Assembly (NCBI GenBank): GCA_963792705.1
Contig: CAWBXD010000012.1
Coordinates: forward strand, 620,001-684,000
DNA: 64,000 nucleotides
DNA from: JBBQVS01 sp963792705
GTDB lineage: Bacteria; Chloroflexota; Ktedonobacteria; Ktedonobacterales; Ktedonobacteraceae
Direction of reading: 5' to 3'
Shown here: piece by piece, positions 49,601-57,403 of the stretch
How positions within the stretch are numbered: position 1 is the first letter of the stretch
Layout: each line of letters opens with the position of its first letter
Made by a program: the position numbers and the translations under genes
The notes under the pieces: model-generated
What the model saw: only the letters and a program-made list of their open reading frames with translations
Databases searched by the model: none
Told to the model about the DNA's origin: nothing

Positions 49601-49684
49601 ATGACAGGGGCAAGCCCTGTCACTACTATACGCTATTCATGCCGCTTCTACGTCTATAGTAGTGACAGGGCTTGCCCCTGTCAT
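49601..49684. repeat. Compound palindrome after the histidine kinase gene
   Basis: Perfect 30-nt arms 49601-49630 and 49655-49684 around a 24-nt centre. Each arm also contains its own stem-loop (GACAGGG-GCAAG-CCCTGTC), so the element can fold as one long hairpin or two short ones. No U-run. Confidence 0.75.
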
Positions 49685-49729
49685 ACCGCCACTCGACGAT
49701 TAAATAGCCCTACGATTACTCCTATTACA

Positions 49730-49758
49730 TTGACCCGTTTTGTCTCTCATGATACACT
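49730..49758 (+). promoter_or_regulatory. Promoter of the dehydrogenase-GH3 pair
   Basis: TTGACC (49730-49735), 17-bp spacer, TGATACACT extended -10 (TACACT at 49753-49758). Leader of about 97 nt. The 302-bp gap 49560-49861 holds this and the compound palindrome. Confidence 0.5.
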
Positions 49759-49861
49759 GCGAGAAAAGAGTATACTATGTATGTTTTTATTATGTAGATA
49801 GATAAGACAGCAAATACTGATATAGAGCTTTTCTTAAAGTGAGCGAAGGTGAGATACAACC

Positions 49862-52048
49862 ATGTGGACCTCTATAGTAGACCTCAGCCCGAAACGGGTC
49901 ATCTTAACAAATCTTCTTGGGCGGTTCTGGCGTGGTGCATATTTCTCTTCATTTGCTCCTTTACGTGTACAAAATACTCCCCGACAACCATTGCCTGATA
50001 CAGGATGGGTTCGCGTTCGTAACCGGCTCGCGGGTATTTGTGGAAGCGACCTACACTTAATCTATGCCGATGGCGATTTGCGGGTTGCCCCTGCAGCACT
50101 TCCTGCTCATACTCACACCTACCTTGGTCATGAGGTCGTCGGTGAGATTATCGAGATTGGTGACGATGTACAACACCTTCAGGTTGGGGAACGTGTTGCG
50201 TTACAACATGGTGCCAACTGCCTCTCGTCCGGCGTACAACCTCTTTGTCGGTCCTGCGCTTCTGGTGATTATGGACTTTGTGAACGTGGCACGCTTCCAG
50301 GTCCACAACCGATTGGAGGCGGATGGAGCGAAGAGATGCTACTACACGAGCAACAGTTGTTCCGTGTACCAACCGATATGACAGACTCACAAGCGGTACT
50401 TTTAGAGCCAAGCGCAGTCGCTGTTCATGCTGTCCTACGCCATGTTCCACAGGCAGGCGACCGCGTACTCATCATTGGCGCTGGCACTATTGGACTGCTC
50501 ATGCTTCAGGTTGTACGAGCACTCGCACCACAGGCTGAAATTAGCGTGCAAGCGCGTTATCCTTTTCAGGTTGAGAAAGCCACTCGCCTAGGTGCGGCAC
50601 ACATTATCTATCCACAAGATAGTTATGCTGGTGTACAACAGGCAACACAAGCACAGCTCTACACGGGCTTGTTAGACAACAAGATGCTCCTCGGTGGCTA
50701 TGATGTAATTTATGATACGATTGGTAGTCAAAAGACTGTTCACAACGCTCTTCGGTGGGCGCGCGCCAAAGCCACCGTTGTACTTGTCGGTTTGAGTTTG
50801 CATTTGATGCATATTGACCTCACGCCTGTCTGGTATCAAGAAATCAACCTTGTTGGCACGTTAGGGCAAGGTATGGAAACATGGCCGATTGGAACCACTA
50901 CACAACGCTCCACCTTCGACATTACTACAGACATGATTATGAACGGCGTGTTGCGACCGGAACAACTCATCACGCACCACTTTGCGCTGAACAATTATCG
51001 ACAAGCACTTATGACAGCGATAGACAAACGTGACCAACGCGCAGTCAAAGTAGTCTTTGATTACTCACTTCTCCCTGCTTCAGTCGTACCAAATGTACGC
51101 GCATCTGCTCGTTCTCGCAGACAAGCAACCATTGATGGCAACGGTAACTCTCCGCTCGTCACACGAGACCTGACACCTAGAGAACCAGTACGACCCTTAT
51201 CAGAGTATCCCGTCACACCTATGCCTATTGCACCAATAATAGTGCCTGAGCAACAGCCACGCATCGTACCAGCACCCACTCCCGAACACGAACAACCGGT
51301 CGGGACCGATTCATCGCGTCCTTCTGACAGTTCAATTACCAGTGAGGACGTTGAGATTATACCAGAACAACCTGTAGGAACCGATTTATCGCGTCCTTCT
51401 GACGGTCCAATTGCCGACGAGGACGTTGAGATTATACCAGAACAACCTGTAGGGACCGATTCATCGCGTCCTTCTGACGGTCCAATTGCCGACGAGGACG
51501 AGATAAATCGGTCCCTACAGATGCCTGTTGACCAGGACGAGGATGATGAACAACTCGCAGGGACCGATTCATCGCATCCTTCTGGCATTTCAATCGCCGA
51601 CGAGGACGCGATCAACCGGTCCCTACAGATGCCTGTTGACCAGGACGAGACGAATCGGTCCTTACATGAAGAGGACGCGATTCATCAGCCAATGCAAATT
51701 GGTGACGAACCTCCATTGAATGAGCTTGAATGGCTCGAAGTTATGCATGCAGAGCAAGAGACACCAGAGATACACTACGAGCATGATGAGGATGGTGCGC
51801 CTTCTTCACTTGATGCATCACCGCTTCCTGAGGAGGTGTGGTTGGATGAAGATACCTCATATGAGGAGAAGCAGGAGTTTCTGGACGAAGACCCCATACA
51901 GGATGGAGTTCGCACGAACGAAGAAGAGACAAATGCCCCCTTTGAGACGTTACTTACTACAAAGACCATGAAAGCCATACCGTCTAACAAGTCGCGCTCC
52001 AAAAATAGACACAAAGGGAAAAACACGACAGGAAGTTATCGTTCATGA
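49862..52048 (+). CDS. Zinc-type alcohol/threonine dehydrogenase with long acidic repeat tail
   Basis: 728 residues. The first 400 or so form a medium-chain dehydrogenase: catalytic Cys60 in AGICGSDLHL, GHEVVGE at 89-95, structural cysteines 120, 129, 132 and 140 (first gap unusually long), and the NAD-binding GAGTIGLL. Substrate unknown. Residues about 400-728 are acidic and probably disordered; about 480-610 is repetitive (EQPVGTDSSRPSDGPIADED units) and is encoded by palindromic element copies also found in spacers. The tail ends Lys/Arg-rich. Its stop overlaps the GH3 gene start by four bases, so the two are probably co-translated. Confidence 0.88.
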   Translation: MWTSIVDLSPKRVILTNLLGRFWRGAYFSSFAPLRVQNTPRQPLPDTGWVRVRNRLAGICGSDLHLIYADGDLRVAPAALPAHTHTYLGHEVVGEIIEIGDDVQHLQVGERVALQHGANCLSSGVQPLCRSCASGDYGLCERGTLPGPQPIGGGWSEEMLLHEQQLFRVPTDMTDSQAVLLEPSAVAVHAVLRHVPQAGDRVLIIGAGTIGLLMLQVVRALAPQAEISVQARYPFQVEKATRLGAAHIIYPQDSYAGVQQATQAQLYTGLLDNKMLLGGYDVIYDTIGSQKTVHNALRWARAKATVVLVGLSLHLMHIDLTPVWYQEINLVGTLGQGMETWPIGTTTQRSTFDITTDMIMNGVLRPEQLITHHFALNNYRQALMTAIDKRDQRAVKVVFDYSLLPASVVPNVRASARSRRQATIDGNGNSPLVTRDLTPREPVRPLSEYPVTPMPIAPIIVPEQQPRIVPAPTPEHEQPVGTDSSRPSDSSITSEDVEIIPEQPVGTDLSRPSDGPIADEDVEIIPEQPVGTDSSRPSDGPIADEDEINRSLQMPVDQDEDDEQLAGTDSSHPSGISIADEDAINRSLQMPVDQDETNRSLHEEDAIHQPMQIGDEPPLNELEWLEVMHAEQETPEIHYEHDEDGAPSSLDASPLPEEVWLDEDTSYEEKQEFLDEDPIQDGVRTNEEETNAPFETLLTTKTMKAIPSNKSRSKNRHKGKNTTGSYRS
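51302..51690 (+). repeat. Palindromic elements (family P1) inside a coding region
   Basis: Left-arm copies (GGGACCGATTCATCGCGTCC-like) begin at about 51302, 51373, 51449 and 51558. Right-arm copies (reverse complement type) lie at about 51496-51520, 51604-51628, 51642-51666 and 51672-51690. All keep the reading frame: left arms read GTDSSRPS, right arms read DAINRSLQ. Loop sequence (CAATTGCCGACGAGGACG) matches the spacer copy at 58860. Confidence 0.85.
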
Positions 52049-53418
52049 CGACTATAGATAATTCGGGCCAGCAAAAACGAAATACAGTTCCACAGCAAGT
52101 ACCAATAGTGGAGTCTACAAAACCACTCCTCATAACTTCCCGACCTACACGTCGTAGCCATCATAATAGGCTTGTGATAGTAGTTATTTCAGCACTGCTC
52201 GTTGCGCTCATTGTCGCAGGTAGCCTTATTGGACAACGCTTACTTGATGGGACAAATAGCTCTTTCAAAGATGCGACTGCACCAGTGAGTGGCACCTTTA
52301 TACAACCACCACTTAACGCGGCGCAAATCTATAGTCTCCATCACCTTGTCAGCCATATGCAATATAAACAGCTTGCCAGCCTTTATGTTTCACATATGAG
52401 TCTTGATGAAGAGTTGGGGCAGCTTATTATGGTCGAGTATAATGATACGTATTATTCTTCAGACCTCGACACGATGGTGAACAAACTGCATGCAGGTGGC
52501 GTCATTATGTACGAATTCCAGATGCAAACCGCACCACAAACGGCACATGACATCGCTCAAATGCAGTTGCATGCGAAAATTCCACTTCTCATTTCGTCTG
52601 ATGAAGAGGGAGGAATTGTGCATCGCCTGATAAATATCTATCCACCACGTCCCTCTGCTCTCTCTGTCTATCAAAGTGGTAATCCCAATTACGCGGCACA
52701 GCAAGGCCATCTGGTCGCACATGACCTCAAAGCCATCGGCATCAACGAAAATCTCGCGCCCGACGTAGACGTGGCCCTCATTCCCGATGCGCCCGACCAG
52801 ATTACGCGTACATTCGGCTTCACAACCGACTCGGTAATTCAATATGCGGGTCCCTACATGCAAGCCATGCAGAGCGACGGTGTTATTGCGTGTATCAAAC
52901 ACTATCCAGGTCTAGGGGATGCCAGTACTGATGCTCACTCTAGCCTACCCGTTGTCAATCGTACACGCGAGCAACTCTACTCCGTCGAGCTTGCCCCCTT
53001 TAAGCACTTTATTCAGTCGCAAAACAAACTCGATAATCCCGGCATGATTATGCCAACCGATGTACTTATGCCAGCTATCGACCCTAAGATGCCTGCTGAA
53101 CTCTCGCATATCTTTATGACCGACATTCTGCGCCACGAGTTTGGCTACGATGGCGTGGTGCTCACCGACGCCCTCTATATGCAAGGTATCGCGCAAACGT
53201 GGGGCATGCCAGAAGCAGCCGTTCTAGCGTTAAACGCAGGTGACGACATGCTACTTGGTCCTACAGGCACCGACCAGATGACTGCAATGCTTGACGGACT
53301 CAAAACCGCTCTACAAAATGGTACGCTCTCAAAAGCTCGTGTTGACGAAGCAGCGACTCGCATCATCACACTCAAAATGCAATATCATCTCATGCCAGCC
53401 GTGCCCCCACAGGCATAA
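52045..53418 (+). CDS. Membrane-anchored GH3 hydrolase, NagZ-like
   Basis: 457 residues. One transmembrane segment near residues 34-58 anchors an external domain. GH3 features: EELGQLIMVEYN, ISSDEEGGIVHR, NLAPDVDVAL, KHYPGLGDASTDAHSSLP (binding and acid/base loop) and GVVLTDALYMQGIA, with the nucleophile Asp. Closest in pattern to beta-N-acetylhexosaminidases, so it may cleave peptidoglycan or amino-sugar glycans outside the cell. It overlaps the dehydrogenase gene by ATGA. Confidence 0.9.
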   Translation: MTTIDNSGQQKRNTVPQQVPIVESTKPLLITSRPTRRSHHNRLVIVVISALLVALIVAGSLIGQRLLDGTNSSFKDATAPVSGTFIQPPLNAAQIYSLHHLVSHMQYKQLASLYVSHMSLDEELGQLIMVEYNDTYYSSDLDTMVNKLHAGGVIMYEFQMQTAPQTAHDIAQMQLHAKIPLLISSDEEGGIVHRLINIYPPRPSALSVYQSGNPNYAAQQGHLVAHDLKAIGINENLAPDVDVALIPDAPDQITRTFGFTTDSVIQYAGPYMQAMQSDGVIACIKHYPGLGDASTDAHSSLPVVNRTREQLYSVELAPFKHFIQSQNKLDNPGMIMPTDVLMPAIDPKMPAELSHIFMTDILRHEFGYDGVVLTDALYMQGIAQTWGMPEAAVLALNAGDDMLLGPTGTDQMTAMLDGLKTALQNGTLSKARVDEAATRIITLKMQYHLMPAVPPQA

Positions 53419-53436
53419 ATAAAATATTCAATTGTC

Positions 53437-53490
53437 GGGACCGATTGATCGCGTCCTCGTGGCGATCAACGGCCAACATGGACGCGATGA
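53437..53490. repeat. Palindromic element, family P1, copy 3
   Basis: GGGACCGATTGATCGCGTCC at 53437-53456 with short opposite arm ATGGACGCGATGA at 53478-53490. Loop GTGGCGATCAACGGCCAAC resembles the other copies. The 3' outer arm is missing, so it is truncated. Confidence 0.75.
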
Positions 53491-53518
53491 TACCGTTTCA
53501 CACAAGAGGAAGGATATC

Positions 53519-53670
53519 GTAGGGACCACATTGATGGCGTCCACTGCACGAGCGAAGCAATGTGCAGTCCTCATAATCCGCCAGCGTTCTTGCATAATCT
53601 CGCGCAAGAACGCTGGCGCATGGAACTCGCCCTATGAATTGGGCGAGGACGCCATCAATGTGGTCCCTAC
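53519..53670. mobile_element. MITE-like element, copy 1 (152 bp)
   Basis: Perfect 24-bp terminal inverted repeats (53519-53542 and 53647-53670, starting GTAGGGACCACATTGATGGC). No coding capacity. The interior includes ACTGCACGAGCGAAGCAATG and a stem GCCAGCGTTCTTGC/GCAAGAACGCTGGC. Homologous, in opposite orientation, to 58956-59106. No clear target duplication. Confidence 0.75.
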
Positions 53671-53702
53671 ATATATCCACGTTATTTTATCAGCTTACGC
53701 TG

Positions 53703-54194
53703 TTACCCTACGTGTTCTAACGCGTCCTTTAGCTGTTTGTACACGTTGTCGAGATGCTCCGGCATGACCTTAATGTCCGCGAGGACGGGCATGAAGTTTG
53801 TATCACCATTCCAACGTGGCACAATGTGGTAATGCATGTGATCCGCAAAGCCTGCCCCCGCGACCTTTCCTTCGTTGATACCCATGTTAAAACCGTCGGG
53901 ATTCATCGCATGACGTATAGCTTTTAGCGCAAGTTGTGCCTGTGACATCAATTCGGCAAGCGTGGCGGCATCAAGCAGTGAGATACTCCCAACATGCTCA
54001 AAAGGTGCGATCATTAAGTGCCCGTTGTTATAGGGGTATTTGTTGAGCATCATGAAACAACGCTCACCACGATAGAGGATATGGTATTCATCGTCTTTAT
54101 TGGCTGCTGGTTGTGTACAAAAAATACAGCCAGGTGTTGGCTCTGTCTTTGGTGTAATAAATGCCATGCGCCAGGGTGCCCATAAATTTTCCAT
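53703..54194 (-). CDS. HIT-family nucleotide hydrolase/transferase
   Basis: 163 residues. Histidine triad HYHIVPRW preceded by DHM, giving the H-x-H-x-H active site; N-terminal CIFC likely binds zinc with other ligands. WAPWRMAFI at the N-terminus resembles Ap4A phosphorylase/bis(5'-nucleosyl)-tetraphosphatase members. ATG at 54194 after GGAG. It probably degrades dinucleoside polyphosphates or nucleoside phosphoramidates; exact substrate unknown. Confidence 0.92.
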   Translation of the reverse strand: MENLWAPWRMAFITPKTEPTPGCIFCTQPAANKDDEYHILYRGERCFMMLNKYPYNNGHLMIAPFEHVGSISLLDAATLAELMSQAQLALKAIRHAMNPDGFNMGINEGKVAGAGFADHMHYHIVPRWNGDTNFMPVLADIKVMPEHLDNVYKQLKDALEHVG

Positions 54195-54216
54195 ACATGC
54201 TCTCCAATATAAAAAA

Positions 54217-54303
54217 CAGGCTAATATATACTACCGTTCATGGAACAAGAGGCGACCACAGTGGTCGCCTCTTGTTCCATGAACGGTAGTATATATTAGC
54301 CTG
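54217..54303 (-). terminator. Perfect 87-nt palindrome, terminator of the HxlR gene
   Basis: 43-bp perfect stem around one central base (54260). It includes the HxlR stop codon and, on the minus strand, is followed by six T residues (54216-54211), which fits an intrinsic terminator. The length and perfection far exceed what termination needs. Confidence 0.85.
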
Positions 54304-54697
54304 CACAGTCCTCTTGCGATAGTTCGACTGGCTTCACAACATCTTCAGGTCCTGGCACCCAGTTCTCAGCCCACACATGAATGGCCTCAACCACTGGCTT
54401 CAGCGCATGGCCCTTATCGGTCAGTTGATACTCCACGCGCACAGGAATCTGAGGGTACACCACACGGTTAATAATGCCTTCCAGTTCAAGCTCTCGCAAG
54501 CGGTCACTCAACACACGGTCGGAGAGTCCTTCTACTAAAGAAGTCAACTCGCAGAAACGGCGTGGCCCATCCATGAGAGCAAGTAACAATAAACCCGTCC
54601 AACGCTTACCAAGAATTTGCACGGCATGCTCATAACGTGGACAGATGTGTGTTAATGCTGTACTTGATTCTGTTGTTTCCATCGGCTTCGTTGCCAT
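54296..54697 (-). CDS. HxlR-family transcriptional regulator
   Basis: 133 residues, winged helix-turn-helix. CPRYEHAVQILGKRWTGLLL, MDGPRRFCELTSLVEGLSDR, VLSDRLRELELEGIINRVVY and VRVEYQLTDKGHALKPVVEA are typical. The conserved N-terminal Cys, redox-active in some members, is present. ATG at 54697 with AGG upstream; a start at 54733 is less supported. It diverges from the ABC ATPase gene and has a palindrome at its promoter. Confidence 0.94.
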   Translation of the reverse strand: MATKPMETTESSTALTHICPRYEHAVQILGKRWTGLLLLALMDGPRRFCELTSLVEGLSDRVLSDRLRELELEGIINRVVYPQIPVRVEYQLTDKGHALKPVVEAIHVWAENWVPGPEDVVKPVELSQEDCAG

Positions 54698-54752
54698 AAT
54701 AAACCTGCCATTTCTGGTTCGTTCTGGTCGCAAAGGAACCAGGATAGATAGA

Positions 54753-54808
54753 TATACTAGTGAGACTTCGTACTTTCTAGTATACCATATTTTGTTAACC
54801 TAACGCAA
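54753..54808 (-). promoter_or_regulatory. HxlR promoter with putative operator
   Basis: Minus-strand TTGCGT (54808-54803), 18-bp spacer, TGGTATACT extended -10 (54784-54779). TATACTAG (54753-54760) and CTAGTATA (54777-54784) form an inverted repeat spanning the -10 and start, a likely site for autoregulation. Confidence 0.6.
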
Positions 54809-54844
54809 GCATCGTAGCTTACTTTTCATTAGTAATATATCTCA

Positions 54845-54900
54845 CTCACAAGAAGGTACAGGTTCCCCTGCCACCCCTGCGCCTTCTTGTGAGATATAAT
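54845..54900 (+). promoter_or_regulatory. Inverted repeat and -10 of a leaderless ABC gene
   Basis: CTCACAAGAAGG (54845-54856) pairs with CCTTCTTGTGAG (54882-54893). The right arm abuts TATAAT (54895-54900), only five bases before the ATG at 54906. No ribosome site is present, so the transcript is probably leaderless. No -35 is seen, suggesting activator dependence or repression through the repeat. Confidence 0.55.
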
Positions 54901-54905
54901 TCACT

Positions 54906-56054
54906 ATGCTGAACATCACACTTGACACACAACTCAACACATTTCGTCTTTCCCTGAACTTGAGCGCGGAGCAGGGGCAGACAACAGTTCTACTTGGAGA
55001 AAGTGGTGCAGGAAAAAGTACGGTTTTGCGTATTGTTGCCGGTCTACTCAAGCCCAAAAAGGGACATATTTCGCTTGGGGATACTGTCTATTTTGATAGC
55101 GAACAGGGCATAGACGTTCCACCACAAGAACGTCCCTTTGGATATGTCTTTCAGGATTACGCCCTTTTCCCGCATCTTACCGTTTTTGAAAATGTTGCCT
55201 TTGGTTTGCGCGCACAACGCTTACCGCGTTCACTGATTCGGCAACGTGTTGGTGAGGCTCTGGAACAGGTGCGCTTACCTGGGCTTGACCAGCGCCGACC
55301 AACGCAACTGTCTGGTGGTCAACAGCAGCGTGTTGCCATCGCTCGTGCGCTAGCTTTGCAACCGCATCTATTGCTGCTCGATGAGCCGCTTTCGGCTCTC
55401 GATGTGCAGACGCGTCGTGAGGTACGCCAGGAGTTGCGGCATATTCTCGCAGAAGTCGATATCACAACGGTGATGGTGACGCATACCTATCTTGAAGCAT
55501 TATTATTTGGACAACATATTCTTGTCCTTGAGGGTGGACATGTCCTGCAACAGGGGGGTCAACGTGACCTGCTAGAACATCCTCGTTCTTCCTATATTGC
55601 TGAATTAATTGGACTTAATTTCTTTCGTGGCCGCATCGTGCGTTACGAGTCGTCTTCAATTTGCGCCATGCAGGTTCACAACGGCTCACAAACTATAGAG
55701 ATACTGGCAACACTACATGAGCAAGATATATCGAGACCCAAAAGCGGTGAAGAGGCATTCGTTATTGTCGAGCCACGTAGCATCACGCTTTACTCATCAC
55801 AGCCTGATAGTTCCGCTCGCAATACCTTTCGTGGCGAAGTCACACAAATACTCCGCGTCGGTAGCACAACTCCCACCTCTACCTCCTCTAGTATAGAAAC
55901 TGAAGGGGTTTTTCGCGTAACGCTACTTATCGACGTGACAATGCCACCCTTGACCGCCGAAATAACTGAGGCATCCGTGGCGCGCCTCAACATTCATGAA
56001 GGTTCTATTGTCTACGCTACCTTCAAGGCAACCGAGGCCAGAGCCTATACATAA
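54906..56054 (+). CDS. ABC transporter ATPase with TOBE domain, orphan
   Basis: 382 residues. Walker A GESGAGKST, Q-loop VFQDYALFPH, signature LSGGQQQRVAIARAL, Walker B LLLDEPLSALD, switch His in VTHTYLEA. The C-terminal 150 residues contain FVIVEPRSITLYS and FRGEVTQILRVGS, a TOBE-type ligand/regulatory region as in ModC, PotA or CysA. No permease or binding-protein gene is adjacent, so its partners are elsewhere. Molybdate is one possible substrate, unproven. Confidence 0.88.
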   Translation: MLNITLDTQLNTFRLSLNLSAEQGQTTVLLGESGAGKSTVLRIVAGLLKPKKGHISLGDTVYFDSEQGIDVPPQERPFGYVFQDYALFPHLTVFENVAFGLRAQRLPRSLIRQRVGEALEQVRLPGLDQRRPTQLSGGQQQRVAIARALALQPHLLLLDEPLSALDVQTRREVRQELRHILAEVDITTVMVTHTYLEALLFGQHILVLEGGHVLQQGGQRDLLEHPRSSYIAELIGLNFFRGRIVRYESSSICAMQVHNGSQTIEILATLHEQDISRPKSGEEAFVIVEPRSITLYSSQPDSSARNTFRGEVTQILRVGSTTPTSTSSSIETEGVFRVTLLIDVTMPPLTAEITEASVARLNIHEGSIVYATFKATEARAYT

Positions 56055-56058
56055 GAAC

Positions 56059-56111
56059 AGAATAACCCCACAAGGGATGCCCCTTGTAGGCATCCCTTGT
56101 GGGGTTATTCT
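56059..56111. terminator. Hairpin shared by convergent ABC and DoxX-like genes
   Basis: Perfect 23-bp arms 56059-56081 and 56089-56111 with loop CCTTGTA. The right arm reaches into the stop codon of the minus-strand gene. The loop resembles that of 722-789. Confidence 0.75.
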
Positions 56112-57237
56112 ATGTGCGTTTATCAAAATTTATAAAGGACCGATAATTCTGCAATTTGCCTCCAAATGGAAACATTGGTCGGACCAGTTTCACGGTGTCT
56201 TCTACAGCTTCTGTATCTATACTAGCCGCCTCAAGGCTCTGCCGCTCTGCATCCATTTTCTGCACAGCAGGTGGAGGCAAGAAGAAAAGTACGTACATCA
56301 CGGCAAAGATTGGCAAATGTCCAAGCAACTCCGTTGGTCCCAGAAATGGCAGCGTCAGGTTAAAGGGAATAAACATGCCAAGAATGACCAAGCGAGGCAA
56401 AATACCGCTAATAAGAGCTAACCCAATTGTTAGCTCAACAGCTCCAGCGGCAAAGATGAAACGCTCGTTGGTGAACCAGGTGAGCCCTATCGTTCGAGCA
56501 ATGTTAAAATCAGGATGTATCTTTAAAAATGCTAGAGCGAGTGCTGGGTCAAGTAGCTTTTCGGTAAAGGCAAGAATAGCAATGGAGACACCAACGCCGC
56601 CACTTAAGAGCATAGGTGCAAAACGCCAATAGCGTGACATATTTGCAAGCGGCTCACGCTTTGCTCCGGGCTTGGTCAAACCACGCCCCATAATCAGCAA
56701 ATAAAGAGCAATACCAGCATAGACGCTTTGCTCTAGTATCAGCCAAGGTGGGAAAAAGAAAAATGCAAGTACAAACATGGCAAGCAATATAGCGGCACCT
56801 ATGCGCGTTAGATAGCCAGTGACAAAAGTAAAGGCCACAAAAATTTCAACGGCTGCAAAAAGCATGTTCACTACGTTATTGTTTGTTATGAGGTTTATCG
56901 CAAAGATATGTGACCAGACACCAACAGCAACTAGACTAATAGCAGTTTGTATCGCAAGAATAACACGATTAGAGCGATCATAGTAGCGAAGAAAACCAAT
57001 CTGTAAGAAGCGGTTATGCCCACCTGCAAGATGTCGTAGCAAAGCTAGACTACCTACACCCAGGCAAGCCAAACCTATCATTGACAAAACAGGTAGGGTG
57101 AACAACAACGCAAAGTGTATTGGGTACAATCGTCCATCAACAAACCATTTTTCATGAGCTGATGCAGGCATTGGTGCCACGAGAAAAACAAGTACAATTA
57201 ATCCAACACATAAAAATGTGTTGCGTAGACGTGACAT
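56110..57237 (-). CDS. DoxX-like polytopic membrane protein
   Basis: 375 residues. Signal-like N-terminus ending SAHEKWFV, then about eight to nine hydrophobic helices. RIGAAILLAMFVLAFFFFP and FTNERFIFAAGAVELTIGLA with LVILGMFIPFN resemble DoxX/DoxD-type repeats, so it may be a duplicated DoxX fold. It ends in a charged cytosolic tail. ATG at 57237 with AAAAGGAA upstream. Function of such proteins (quinone, thiosulfate, or redox stress roles) is not inferable here. Confidence 0.75.
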   Translation of the reverse strand: MSRLRNTFLCVGLIVLVFLVAPMPASAHEKWFVDGRLYPIHFALLFTLPVLSMIGLACLGVGSLALLRHLAGGHNRFLQIGFLRYYDRSNRVILAIQTAISLVAVGVWSHIFAINLITNNNVVNMLFAAVEIFVAFTFVTGYLTRIGAAILLAMFVLAFFFFPPWLILEQSVYAGIALYLLIMGRGLTKPGAKREPLANMSRYWRFAPMLLSGGVGVSIAILAFTEKLLDPALALAFLKIHPDFNIARTIGLTWFTNERFIFAAGAVELTIGLALISGILPRLVILGMFIPFNLTLPFLGPTELLGHLPIFAVMYVLFFLPPPAVQKMDAERQSLEAASIDTEAVEDTVKLVRPMFPFGGKLQNYRSFINFDKRT

Positions 57238-57403
57238 GAAACGATTCCTTTTGTTATTCCTGTTTAAAAGATTAGTATACAGACAGGAAAAAATTTCTTT
57301 TCATGTCACCTATGACTACGCCTTTAACCTATGTTTAGACCTCATGCATAATTTACGGATATGGTGATCCAGTCGAACAAAAGTGTACAGACAGGTGCTT
57401 CTG

